DNA of 64,000 nt from Limnohabitans sp. Rim28 (GCF_000293865.2 NZ_ALKN02000002.1:248001-312000); one strand, 5' to 3'. Counted from the first letter of the stretch, positions 26,181 to 34,746 are shown. Translations and numbers: made by a program. The notes: generated from the letters alone by a model not told the origin.

Positions 26181-28991
26181 ATGGGTCTTAATTTGAACGA
26201 AATCAAATCCAGGGCATTGCTTTTCAGCAAAACCTGGGCCGACGCCTGCAACGAAGACAGCCTGGCCAAGCCCTTTTGGATCGATTTCTTTGAAATCTTT
26301 GGCATCACCGACAAGCGCGTCGCCACCTTTGAGCTGAACGTCAAAAAGCTCGGCGGCGCTCAAGGCTTTGTGGATCTGTTTTGGCCCGGCGTGCTGTTGG
26401 TGGAGCACAAGTCGCGCGGCAAAAGCCTGGACGACGCGGTGGACCAGGCCATGGGCTACCTGCACCACCTCAGCGAGCGCGACCTGCCCCAGTTGGTGGT
26501 GGTGTGCGACTTTGCCCGCTTTCGGGTGCGGCGCCTGGCCTCAGGCCAGACGCACGAAACGCTGGAGTTTGCACTCCAGCACCTGCACAAACACGTCAAG
26601 CTCTTTGGCCTGCTGGCGGGCTACAAGGTGCAAGACATTCGGGCTGAAGACCCGGTCAACATCAAGGCCGCCGAGCGCATGGGCCGCCTGCACGACGCCC
26701 TGAAAGCCAGCGGCTACAGCGGCCACGCGCTCGAAGTGCTGCTGGTGCGCCTGCTGTTTTGTTTGTTTGCCGACGACACGGGCATCTTTCAGCCCGCGCA
26801 ATCGTTCAGAGACTTTGTGGAAGAACGCACCGCGCCCGACGGCTCGGACCTGGGGCCGCGCCTGGGGCAACTGTTTCAGGTGCTCAACACACACGAAAGC
26901 CAACGCAGCCAAAACATCGACGAACAGTTGGGCCAGTTTGCCTACATCAACGGCCGCCTGTTTGAAGAAACCCTGCCCATGGCCGACTTCAGCACCGCCA
27001 TGCGCGAAGCCCTGCTGGACGCCTGTGCGCTCGACTGGTCGGCCATCAGCCCGGCGATTTTTGGCAGCTTGTTCCAAAGCATCATGGACGACAAAGCCCG
27101 CCGCAACCTGGGCGCGCACTACACGTCTGAGGCCAACATCCTCAAGCTGATCAAGCCCCTGTTTCTGGACGAGCTGCACGCCGAGTTTGAGAGGGTGAAA
27201 GGCCACCGCAACAAGCTGTTTGAGTTCCACAAAAAGCTGCGCCAGCTGACGTTTTTGGACCCGGCTTGCGGGTGCGGCAACTTCTTGGTCATCAGTTACC
27301 GCGAACTGCGCGAGCTGGAGCTGAAGGTGCTGCGGGCCGACCACGAACTGAGCGCCCACAAAGGCCAGCTGACGGTGGATGTGCATGGCCTGATCGGCGT
27401 GAACGTGGACCAATTCTTTGGCATCGAGATCGAAGAGTTTCCGGCACAAATTGCCCAAGTGGCCCTGTGGCTGGTGGACCACCAAATGAACCTGCGCGTG
27501 AGCGTGGAGTTTGGCCTGTACTTTGCCCGCATCCCGCTCAAAAGCTCACCACAAATACGCCACGCCAACGCGCTGCGGCTGGACTGGCAAGAGGTGCTGC
27601 CTGCGCAGCGGTGCAGTTATGTGCTGGGCAATCCGCCCTTCTTGGGCAAGACCTACCAAAGCAAAGAACAAAAAACCGACCTGGCTGCGGTGATGCACGG
27701 CATACACGGCGCGGGTGATTTGGACTTTGTGTGCGGCTGGTATGTGCTGGCCGCGCAATACATGAAAAGCACGGGCACGCAAGCGGCATTTGTGTCGACC
27801 AATAGCATCACCCAAGGCGAACAAGTGGCCGTTCTTTGGGGCGAGATGCAGCGCCTGGGCATGCACACCCACTTTGCGCACCGCACCTTTCAGTGGAGCA
27901 ACGAAGCCAGCGGCAAAGCCGCTGTGCATTGCGTCATCGTGGGCTTTGGCCCCGAAGATCAAGCGGTCAAAACCATCTTCGAATACGAAGACATCAAAGG
28001 CCCGCCACATGCGGTGCCTGCCAAGCGCATCAACGCGTATTTGGTGGATGCGCCAGATGTGTTGCTGAGCAAGCGCCGCACACCCATTTGCCAAGTGGCT
28101 GAGATGACCAATGGCAGCAAACCCACAGATGGGGGCAACTTGCTGATGAACGATGCAGAAAAAGATGCACTACTTTCCGTTGAACCACAAGCTGGTCAAT
28201 GGATTCGACCGTATCTGATGGGCGACGAATTCATCAACAACATTTCACGATGGTGCCTGTGGTTGGTAGATGCACCTCCAGCTGTTTTGCGATCAATGCC
28301 ACACGTCATGAAGCGGGTCGAAGCCGTCCGTGTAATGAGGAGTTCGAGTACCGACGCACAAACTCAAAAGGATGCCAACAATCCGACGCAGTTTCAAAAA
28401 ATTCGGCAACCGCTGACACCCCGGTACTTGGCGATCCCTAAGGTTTCATCAGAACGCCGCCAATTCATCCCCATCGGCTATCTGGATGGAAACGTCATCT
28501 GCGGCGACAAAATTTTCTTTGTCGACGACGCCTCACTGTTCACCTTTGGGGTGCTGACCAGCACGATGCACAACGCCTGGATGCGTTACACCTGTGGACG
28601 TTTGAAAAGCGATTACAGCTACTCCAACACCATCGTCTATAACAACTACCCCTGGCCCGGCTTCGCTGGCGAGCCATTCAGCGACAAACACCGCACCGCC
28701 ATCGAACAAGCAGCCCAATGCGTGCTCGACGCCCGCGCCCAATTTGCCGACTCGTCACTGGCCGACCTCTACGACCCGCTGACCATGCCCCCGGCCCTGC
28801 TCAAGGCCCACCAAAAACTAGACACCGCCGTAGACGCCGCCTACCAACCCAGCGGCGGCAAAAAGTCCTACACCTCCGACGCCGAACGCGTGGCCTTCCT
28901 GTTCGACCTGTACCAACGCATCACTAGCTTGCTGCCTGCGCCAGCCTTCAAAAAAACACGTAAGACCAAAACTAAAGGTCTTGAATTTTGA
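26181..28991 (+). CDS. MmeI-like single-chain restriction-modification enzyme (Type IIG/IIL)
   Basis: 936 residues, similar in length to MmeI (919). The endonuclease D-x9-E-x-K motif is D65...E75-H-K77 (VDLFWPGVLLVEHKSRGK). The N6-adenine methyltransferase has motif I FLDPACGCGNFL (about 359-370) and motif IV NPPF (about 482). Residues about 640-790 are the expected target-recognition domain, and here GC drops to about 50% against about 60% in the flanks. One polypeptide is expected to cut about 20 bp from its site and protect one strand by methylation. No separate methylase or specificity gene is needed. The frame is intact. The specificity cannot be read by eye. Confidence 0.92.
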   Translation: MGLNLNEIKSRALLFSKTWADACNEDSLAKPFWIDFFEIFGITDKRVATFELNVKKLGGAQGFVDLFWPGVLLVEHKSRGKSLDDAVDQAMGYLHHLSERDLPQLVVVCDFARFRVRRLASGQTHETLEFALQHLHKHVKLFGLLAGYKVQDIRAEDPVNIKAAERMGRLHDALKASGYSGHALEVLLVRLLFCLFADDTGIFQPAQSFRDFVEERTAPDGSDLGPRLGQLFQVLNTHESQRSQNIDEQLGQFAYINGRLFEETLPMADFSTAMREALLDACALDWSAISPAIFGSLFQSIMDDKARRNLGAHYTSEANILKLIKPLFLDELHAEFERVKGHRNKLFEFHKKLRQLTFLDPACGCGNFLVISYRELRELELKVLRADHELSAHKGQLTVDVHGLIGVNVDQFFGIEIEEFPAQIAQVALWLVDHQMNLRVSVEFGLYFARIPLKSSPQIRHANALRLDWQEVLPAQRCSYVLGNPPFLGKTYQSKEQKTDLAAVMHGIHGAGDLDFVCGWYVLAAQYMKSTGTQAAFVSTNSITQGEQVAVLWGEMQRLGMHTHFAHRTFQWSNEASGKAAVHCVIVGFGPEDQAVKTIFEYEDIKGPPHAVPAKRINAYLVDAPDVLLSKRRTPICQVAEMTNGSKPTDGGNLLMNDAEKDALLSVEPQAGQWIRPYLMGDEFINNISRWCLWLVDAPPAVLRSMPHVMKRVEAVRVMRSSSTDAQTQKDANNPTQFQKIRQPLTPRYLAIPKVSSERRQFIPIGYLDGNVICGDKIFFVDDASLFTFGVLTSTMHNAWMRYTCGRLKSDYSYSNTIVYNNYPWPGFAGEPFSDKHRTAIEQAAQCVLDARAQFADSSLADLYDPLTMPPALLKAHQKLDTAVDAAYQPSGGKKSYTSDAERVAFLFDLYQRITSLLPAPAFKKTRKTKTKGLEF
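28962..28989 (+). terminator. weak terminator-like hairpin at 3' end of restriction gene
   Basis: AAGACC and GGTCTT arms (6 bp, perfect) around nine bases, followed by GAATTTT. It lies within the last codons of the restriction gene. It could partly separate that gene's transcription from the next pair. Confidence 0.25.
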
Positions 28992-29016
28992 TGAAAAAAT
29001 TTAAGAAGGGATATTT

Positions 29017-29511
29017 ATGAATTTTTCAATTTGGGCGGTATCTGTAGGCTTGGTCGCCGAACTGCTTGGAGTTGCGATTGCTCTCGCCACAATCGCTTTG
29101 GGACATGCAACTTGTCTAGAAGGGGAATTGAAGGTTGTGGCGGCCTGCGTGTTGTTTGGTGGACTCGGTGGTGTGACTTACTGCCTTAGAGGCGTCTATC
29201 TCAATGCCTGCGTGCGCAAGCAGTGGGACGTTGCTTGGTTACCCTGGTATTTACTCAGGCCCATAGTTAGCTTAGTACTTGGTGGCGTGAGCTACTTGTT
29301 TGTCAAATCAGGTCTCTTGCTACTGGGGGCGACGCAAGATCAGACTGGAAGTCAACTAGGTATTTGGGCAATCTCTTATATCGCTGGCCTAAATGTTGAT
29401 CGCTTCCTAGCCAAAATTGAAGACATCGGTTTGACAGTTTGGGGGATTGAGCCATCGCGCCAATCAAAGCCAGAGGCAAAGCAAACGGTGTCATTTCAGA
29501 CGAAGGAGTGA
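29017..29511 (+). CDS. small integral membrane protein of accessory island
   Basis: 164 residues with no recognised family. Hydrophobic segments lie at about 5-28, 38-60, 76-104 and, weaker, 113-125. A polar, probably cytoplasmic C-terminus follows (NVDRFLAKIEDIGLTVWGIEPSRQSKPEAKQ). GC is roughly 48-50%, about ten points below the surroundings, so it was recently acquired. AGAAGGGA precedes ATG 29017. Only four bases separate it from the metallo-hydrolase gene, indicating a two-gene operon. A membrane effector or channel is one guess; nothing in the sequence proves it. Confidence 0.7.
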   Translation: MNFSIWAVSVGLVAELLGVAIALATIALGHATCLEGELKVVAACVLFGGLGGVTYCLRGVYLNACVRKQWDVAWLPWYLLRPIVSLVLGGVSYLFVKSGLLLLGATQDQTGSQLGIWAISYIAGLNVDRFLAKIEDIGLTVWGIEPSRQSKPEAKQTVSFQTKE

Positions 29512-29515
29512 TCCC

Positions 29516-30517
29516 ATGGCGACAATTCACTTTCTGAACGTGGGCGAAGGCGATTGCATCGTGATCCAACACAACAGTGGCAGGGTTTCAATGATCGATA
29601 TTTCGTGTGGAAACCTTTCCGCAGTTGAAGAAACAACTAACAAATTAATCAAGGCTGCCGGTCTGGCAAACACTGGCGGTAACGGCAACTACAACATGAA
29701 GGCCTACCCAACTAAGCCGCAAGATTACCTAGTAGGTCTCGGTATTTCTAGCATCTGGCGCTTCATTCTCACCCATCCTGATATGGATCACTTGGACGGT
29801 TTTAATGCCTTAATGGACGAACTCCCGGTAAACAACTTTTGGCATTCAGGGGCGGACAAGCCAAAACCGGATTTCAGCAGCTTCAATGGTTACAAGGAGG
29901 AAGATTGGGATCGATACGTGAAGGTTAAAGATGACAAAGAGGTCGGAACCACTTCGCTTAGAGTCTTGGCGGGAACATCGTTTAAGTATGCGAACGTGGG
30001 TGACGACGGTGGAGCTGGTGATGGCTTACATGTCATAGCCCCGACGCAAAAATTAGTAGACGATGCCAATTCAAAAACTGACTTTAACGACTGCTCGTAT
30101 GTAATTATTTATCGCACTGGGGGGTTCAAGATCATCTTCAGCGGCGACTCTCACGATGCCACTTGGGATCACATCTTAGAAAATCACGAGCAAGAGGTAG
30201 CTGACTGCGACTTGCTGATTGCTCCTCATCATGGGCGCGACTCAGGCCGCTCGTGGAATTTTTTGGATGTATTGAAACCAAGATTGACACTTTTTGGAGT
30301 TGCCAGATCAGAGCATCTAGCATATGACGCCTGGAATCGACGCGGGCTCTATAAGATCACGAACAACCAAGCGGGGAATGTTGTGCTCGATGTTGTAGAC
30401 AATAAGATGCACGTTTATGTCGAGAATGACGCGTATGCTGAATCCAAAAACTCTGGTGATAGCAGTCGAAATTCTCAAGGTTACCGAACACTAGGCTTCC
30501 TAAAAGCCAAGTCTTGA
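29516..30517 (+). CDS. ComEC-like metallo-beta-lactamase-fold hydrolase
   Basis: 333 residues starting MATIHFLNVGEGDCIVI, the N-terminus of ComEC/Rec2-type MBL domains. Metal ligands: THPDMDHLDGF (H87, D89, D91, H92), SGDSHD (D211) and APHHGRDSG (H238/H239). No membrane segment or signal is present, unlike ComEC, so it is a stand-alone cytoplasmic enzyme. Related domains hydrolyse phosphodiesters in nucleic acids or nucleotides. Low GC, like the membrane gene it follows by four bases. A nuclease or cyclic-nucleotide hydrolase paired with a membrane protein is inferred, not shown. Confidence 0.8.
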   Translation: MATIHFLNVGEGDCIVIQHNSGRVSMIDISCGNLSAVEETTNKLIKAAGLANTGGNGNYNMKAYPTKPQDYLVGLGISSIWRFILTHPDMDHLDGFNALMDELPVNNFWHSGADKPKPDFSSFNGYKEEDWDRYVKVKDDKEVGTTSLRVLAGTSFKYANVGDDGGAGDGLHVIAPTQKLVDDANSKTDFNDCSYVIIYRTGGFKIIFSGDSHDATWDHILENHEQEVADCDLLIAPHHGRDSGRSWNFLDVLKPRLTLFGVARSEHLAYDAWNRRGLYKITNNQAGNVVLDVVDNKMHVYVENDAYAESKNSGDSSRNSQGYRTLGFLKAKS

Positions 30518-30601
30518 TAGCAAACACCAGCTGCTCAAATTTTGAACCGCTTCCATTTTTTTTGAACGAGGTCAGAGCACCATAGTGCCCTGCGTCAGGC
30601 T

Positions 30602-32701
30602 CTATTGCGTGTGTGCTGCGATTTTTTCTCGGGACAGCTCTAGCGCCATGCGGTATCCCCCCACCCCCTTCACATACGCCAGCAACTCCCCAAAAAACGG
30701 ATGCCTGCAAAGCGTGGACGAATCGCCCACCAGCAGCAGCTTGCGCCGTGCGCGGGTCATGCCCACGTTCATGCGGCGGATGTCAGACAAAAAGCCGATC
30801 TCGCCTTGGGTATTGCTGCGCGTCAAGGTGATGGCAATGATGTCGCGCTCTTGGCCCTGAAACGAATCGACGGTGCCCACGCTGAGCCTGCGTTGCAACA
30901 GCAAGTCATTCAGCACGGCGCTGTCTTCGATGGCGTCTTTCAAATAGTTGATTTGGGCGCGGTACGGTGCGATGACGCCAATGGTCAGCGGGCGTTGGTC
31001 TGGCTCGGTGGGTTCGCCTGGTTCCGACAGTTGCCCCAGCAGCTGCGCTAGGCGCTCCAGCAGCAAAAGGGCTTCTTCGGGGTTGGCGGTTGAACGGCTC
31101 TCAGGAATGGCCAGTTCTTGATAACCGCAACCCGCCGTGTCGATGAATTCCACGGGCAGGTCGGGCGACAAACGTGGGTCATTGAAGCGCGGGGAATTAA
31201 AGCGTGGGTCATAGGCGGCCAAGTCAGCGTCGCGCACGCTGGCGTGCGCCACCAGTTGGCCGCCATAAAACTTCTCTGAGCTGAAGCCCATGATGTGCGC
31301 GTGCATGCGGTATTGCACCTTCAGCATGCGGGCCGTGTGGGGTTGGCGCTGGATGCACTTTTCAAACAGGGTTTCGCGCAGGCCTTCGCGGGCGGCTTTT
31401 TCGCTTTTCACGGTGGGTGGCAGCTGGTGGTGGTCGCCCGCCAACACCAGGCGCTGGCCCTTGGCAATCGGAATCCAACAACCCGGCTCCAAGGCCTGGG
31501 CGGCTTCGTCGATGAAGACCGTCTCAAAGCTCAGGTGGCGAATTTGGCGGTGGCTGGCGCCTACCAGCGTGCAGGTGATGACCTGCACCGATTCGAGCAC
31601 GTCCTCGGTCATGAAGCGCTCCAAATCGTCGGCGGCTTGGCGCAGCGTGCGGGCTTCATCCTTCAGCCACTGGCGTCGCTGTCGCTCTTCAAAACCAAAG
31701 TTGCGCACGCGTTCGCTGGCAGCCTCTCGGTGCTGCTCAGCGGTTTGGCGCATCGCGTGCATCTTGGCGTAGCTGGCGTGGGCCATCACCCCGGCATCCA
31801 GCGTGTGCTGGAGCAGCAGGTCCGACACGCGGCTGGGGTTGCCCAGGCGGATCACATTCACACCGCGCTCGGCCAGCTTTTCGGTCAGCAGGTCCACGGC
31901 GGTGTTCGAGGGGGCGCACACCAGCACGCGCCGCTCGCGCCGGATGGTTTCCAAAATGGCTTGCACCAGCGTGGTGGTTTTGCCCGTGCCGGGCGGGCCG
32001 TGGATGATGGCCACGTCTTGCGCCGTGACCACATGGCGCACAGCGGCCAGCTGCGAGTCGTTGAGCGCACTGGGGTAAAAAAGGTCGTCGGCTTGGGGCT
32101 CGCGAAAAGTTGCCTGCCGGGCGCCCAGCAGCACGTCGCGCAGTTCGGCCAAGCGGTTGCCGTGTGCGGCCATGACCGCGCTCAGGGCCTGGTTCATCTC
32201 GCGGTAGCTGACCTCGTCAAAGGTCAAGTCAATGCCTAACGTGCTTCCGTTTGGGCTGCTGCCGTTCAGGGTGCTGCCGTCCCGCACCCAGTCGGGCAGC
32301 GCTTCTTTGGTGGTGGCCAGCACCAGCTTGTTGCGCCGCACGCGGGTGACCACGCCGCTGACCACAGGCCGATCAGGCCCCGAGTAGCCGGGCGCGCTGC
32401 TGAACAGCGCCGCAGCCGCCCCCACCTGAAACAAATGCAGGTCTTGCCGATGCGCGGGGCGCTCCAGCTCCAGCACCACCTTGCCGCCAAACCCAATGTC
32501 TTCTTGGGTGATGGTGACGGGGTACCAAGTCAGGCCACGCCGTCGGCGCTCTTTGATGCTGGCACTGGCATTTTTGAGCTTGAACTGCGCCTGGTCTTCC
32601 TGTTGCTCCAGTTGCATGAGCGCACGCACATGGCGCAACTCACTTTGAACAGCATCTTGAACAGCGCTAGGGGCGGTGGGGGTGGGGTCTGGGGCAGCCA
32701 A
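30602..32701 (-). CDS. SF1 helicase, UPF1/IGHMBP2-like
   Basis: 699 residues. An N-terminal beta-barrel-like region (about 55-135) precedes the two RecA domains. Walker A is GPPGTGKTTT (235-244), motif II FIDEAAQ (397-403), motif III AGDHHQLPP, with late motifs TVDSFQGQERD and VGMTRARR. Residues about 305-370 form a charged helical insertion. Two short in-frame tandem repeats stand out: GSTLNGSSPNGSTLG (142-156) and DPRFN-SPRFN-DPRLS (498-512). It probably unwinds RNA or DNA; it may be a general helicase or a defence component. It is convergent with the MBL gene and divergent from mazEF. Confidence 0.88.
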   Translation of the reverse strand: MAAPDPTPTAPSAVQDAVQSELRHVRALMQLEQQEDQAQFKLKNASASIKERRRRGLTWYPVTITQEDIGFGGKVVLELERPAHRQDLHLFQVGAAAALFSSAPGYSGPDRPVVSGVVTRVRRNKLVLATTKEALPDWVRDGSTLNGSSPNGSTLGIDLTFDEVSYREMNQALSAVMAAHGNRLAELRDVLLGARQATFREPQADDLFYPSALNDSQLAAVRHVVTAQDVAIIHGPPGTGKTTTLVQAILETIRRERRVLVCAPSNTAVDLLTEKLAERGVNVIRLGNPSRVSDLLLQHTLDAGVMAHASYAKMHAMRQTAEQHREAASERVRNFGFEERQRRQWLKDEARTLRQAADDLERFMTEDVLESVQVITCTLVGASHRQIRHLSFETVFIDEAAQALEPGCWIPIAKGQRLVLAGDHHQLPPTVKSEKAAREGLRETLFEKCIQRQPHTARMLKVQYRMHAHIMGFSSEKFYGGQLVAHASVRDADLAAYDPRFNSPRFNDPRLSPDLPVEFIDTAGCGYQELAIPESRSTANPEEALLLLERLAQLLGQLSEPGEPTEPDQRPLTIGVIAPYRAQINYLKDAIEDSAVLNDLLLQRRLSVGTVDSFQGQERDIIAITLTRSNTQGEIGFLSDIRRMNVGMTRARRKLLLVGDSSTLCRHPFFGELLAYVKGVGGYRMALELSREKIAAHTQ

Positions 32702-32736
32702 AGGTACAGGGACTTTTTCGTCACAATGATGTAGTC

Positions 32737-32795
32737 ACATTGTTACAACCTTAGGTCTTGCCCATCCACTTCGCATGGATTAACATTGTTGCAAC
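32737..32795. promoter_or_regulatory. repeated operator-like sites upstream of mazEF
   Basis: ACATTGTTACAAC (32737-32749) and ACATTGTTGCAAC (32783-32795) are direct repeats with one mismatch, 46 bases apart. The core TTGTTACAA is an inverted repeat. They flank the expected mazE promoter and probably bind MazE or MazEF for autorepression. Confidence 0.55.
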
Positions 32796-32807
32796 TGGAG
32801 GATTATC

Positions 32808-33062
32808 ATGGAAATTGCAATTCGGAACATCGGCAACAGCAAAGGCGTGGTGTTGCCCAAGCCGTTTCTGGCCCAGGTCGGGCTGGATGGTCAGGCCACC
32901 GCCACCATCGAAGTGGAAAACGGCACCATCGTCTTGCGCAAGCCCGCCAAGACGGTTCGTGCTGGCTGGGCACAGGCTGCTGCAGCCGTATCCGCCAAGG
33001 GCGAAGATGCGCTTGTGATGGGTGAGTTCGGCAACTTGGACGATGAGGAGTTGGGCTGGTGA
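32808..33062 (+). CDS. mazE: MazE/PemI-like AbrB-type antitoxin
   Basis: 84 residues with the SpoVT/AbrB swapped-hairpin DNA-binding fold: IRNIGNSKGVVLPKPFLAQVGL then a strand IEVENGTIVLRKP. The acidic C-terminus (GEFGNLDDEELGW) should bind the toxin. GGAGG precedes ATG 32808. Its stop overlaps the toxin's GTG start. Confidence 0.9.
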   Translation: MEIAIRNIGNSKGVVLPKPFLAQVGLDGQATATIEVENGTIVLRKPAKTVRAGWAQAAAAVSAKGEDALVMGEFGNLDDEELGW

Positions 33063-33376
33063 AGCGCGGCGACATTTGGCTGGTGAACCTGGACCCGACC
33101 GTGGGCAGCGAAATCAAGAAGTCGCGGCCCTGCGTGGTGCTGTCCCCGGCAGAGTTGAATGACCACCTGCGCACCGTGATGGTGGCCCCCATGACCTCCA
33201 AGGGGTTTGCTGCGCCGTTTCGGGTGCCAGTCACCCATGCTGGAACCAAGGGCCTGATCGTGCTGGATCAGCTTCGGACGGTTGACAAGCTGCGCTTGGT
33301 CAAGCGGCTGGGCGCTGTGTCTGCCAAGACCTTGACGGCAGCCCTGACCACGCTGCAGGAAGTGTTCGCGGCGTAA
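33059..33376 (+). CDS. mazF: MazF/PemK-type endoribonuclease toxin
   Basis: 105 residues: KRGDIWLVNLDPTVGSEIKKSRPCVVLSP (conserved R, P and V of the MazF core), then VMVAPMTSKG and GLIVLDQLRTVDK. MazF toxins cut single-stranded mRNA at short motifs. The GTG start at 33059 overlaps the antitoxin stop by four bases (GTGA), which favours coupled synthesis with the antitoxin first. Confidence 0.92.
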   Translation: MKRGDIWLVNLDPTVGSEIKKSRPCVVLSPAELNDHLRTVMVAPMTSKGFAAPFRVPVTHAGTKGLIVLDQLRTVDKLRLVKRLGAVSAKTLTAALTTLQEVFAA

Positions 33377-33419
33377 GAAGGCAAAACTCCTTGGGCGTTT
33401 CTGGCCTCAGCCAACAGGG

Positions 33420-33860
33420 TCAACCCTGTGTGACATCACCCGCCTGGGCAGAAGCAGGCAAGCCGAAAACCCGGTCAAAGCACCAGGTGAACGCGATGGC
33501 ATAAAAGAAAAAGAAGGCCAGCAGGCCCAGGTTGGCCAGCAGGGCAGCGGTGATCGAAATGTCCAGCCACAGCGACATGACGGGCAAGAGAATGATGACC
33601 AGCCCACCTTCAAAACCGGCCCCGTGGGCCAGCCGCCGGGCAAAGGAACGACCACGCACCGATTGGCGCGACTCCCAGCGCTCAAAGAGCCCGTTGAAGA
33701 CGTAATTCCACGTCAGTGCCATGCCCGACAACACGACCGCCAGGCCCAAGGTGGAGGTGGGTGATTTGTCAAAGGCCAGGCTCAACACCGGCCCAACCAC
33801 GGCAATCGCTATGGCCTCGTACAACAAGGCCTGGACAACGCGGCGGGTGGTGGGGGACAT
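33420..33860 (-). CDS. PACE-family multidrug efflux protein
   Basis: 146 residues with four membrane helices arranged as two bacterial transmembrane pair (BTP) domains: ALLYEAIAIAVVGPV (including the conserved intramembrane Glu) to MALTWNYVFNGLFERWE, then a second pair ending AIAFTWCFDRVF. AceI-type members export biocides such as chlorhexidine and polyamines. ATG 33860 (MSPTTRRVVQ) follows the family; upstream extension to 33968 does not. Confidence 0.85.
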   Translation of the reverse strand: MSPTTRRVVQALLYEAIAIAVVGPVLSLAFDKSPTSTLGLAVVLSGMALTWNYVFNGLFERWESRQSVRGRSFARRLAHGAGFEGGLVIILLPVMSLWLDISITAALLANLGLLAFFFFYAIAFTWCFDRVFGLPASAQAGDVTQG

Positions 33861-34065
33861 GTTGGGAAATATGGTGAAGTGGCCAGCCAGGAAAGCGCAC
33901 TGGCAGGCGCGGGTGTCAGAAGTTAACACGTTGCGCTGGTCAGGTCGAAAGGCAGCTGTATCGCCCATTGATCTTTATTAAATACTTTATAGCTCATAAA
34001 ATTACTCGTACCGCTCAAGTCAATGAGTTCAAGACGCTTATCTTCTTGGCAGCCGGCCTTCCTCT

Positions 34066-34091
34066 GTAATGCGGTCGGATTACCTTGTAAC
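34066..34091. promoter_or_regulatory. inverted repeats before the HigBA-like module
   Basis: GTAAT (34066-34070) and ATTAC (34079-34083) form arms with an 8-base spacer. TTAC-CTT-GTAA (34080-34090) overlaps them as a second inverted repeat. They sit 12-37 bases upstream of the toxin start in an AT-rich gap (33861-34102, no gene seen) and fit an autoregulatory operator. Confidence 0.35.
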
Positions 34092-34102
34092 TTATAATTC
34101 AC

Positions 34103-34432
34103 ATGTTTGAAGTTCGTGATTACCTGACCGCGCAAGGCGATGACCCTTATGCATTGTGGTTGATGTCATTGGCAGATCGACAAGCCAGAGCCCGAATTTT
34201 GATTCGGGTAAGCCGAATGGCCAGCGGCAATTTTGGTGATGTGAAACCGGTTGGCGAAGGCGTTTGGGAGGCCAGAGTTGATTGGGGACCGGGGTACAGG
34301 ATTTACTACGCACAGGCCGGACAGCGCTTGATCTTGCTGTTGGTCGGTGGTGACAAGCGAAAACAGCAAACGGACATTGAACAGGCCCACCGTTACTGGT
34401 TGGACTGGCAAAACAGGAGAAAGCTCAAATGA
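34103..34432 (+). CDS. RelE/ParE-superfamily (HigB-like) toxin
   Basis: 109 residues of the 'addiction module killer' branch: DDPYALWLMSLADRQARARILIRVSRMASGNFGDVKPVGEGVWEARVDWGPGYRIYY then LLLVGGDKRKQQTDI. The basic residues and Tyr near YRIYYAQAG are the usual functional positions. Toxin-first order with a downstream HTH antitoxin is typical of this branch. Overlaps the antitoxin by four bases. Confidence 0.9.
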   Translation: MFEVRDYLTAQGDDPYALWLMSLADRQARARILIRVSRMASGNFGDVKPVGEGVWEARVDWGPGYRIYYAQAGQRLILLLVGGDKRKQQTDIEQAHRYWLDWQNRRKLK

Positions 34433-34740
34433 CCATCGTGACCAGCCGCCCGCATGACGAAGCCGTTGTGGAGATGCTGAAAGCCGATCCTGAGTTTGCC
34501 AACGAGTACTTGGCTGTTGCACTGGATCAAGCGGATCAACCCGGCGGGCAACAGGCTTTGCTGGCGGCTTTGCGGCACATCGCTGAGGCGCAAGGCATGT
34601 CTGCGGTGGCCGAGAGAGCGGGCATGCCCCGCGAAAGCTTGTACCGGGCACTCAGTCCACGGGGCAATCCCACACTCAAAACTTGGTTGGCAGTGTTGAA
34701 CGCCACCGGACTGCACTTGTCGGTGGTGCGGCCCCGCTGA
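34429..34740 (+). CDS. HigA-like helix-turn-helix antitoxin
   Basis: 103 residues: VVEMLKADPEFANEYLAVALDQ at the N-terminus and a HTH (MSAVAERAGMPRESLYRALSPRGNPTLKTWLAVLNATG) in the C-terminal half, the 'addiction module antidote' pattern. It should bind the toxin and the operator-like repeats upstream of the pair. It marks the right edge of the island; housekeeping queF follows convergently. Confidence 0.92.
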   Translation: MTIVTSRPHDEAVVEMLKADPEFANEYLAVALDQADQPGGQQALLAALRHIAEAQGMSAVAERAGMPRESLYRALSPRGNPTLKTWLAVLNATGLHLSVVRPR

Positions 34741-34746
34741 GTTGAT

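Noticed and set aside
34093..34098. TATAAT before the HigB-like toxin
   Set aside because: It would place the transcript start at or past the toxin's ATG (34103). Without a matching -35 it was not called a promoter.
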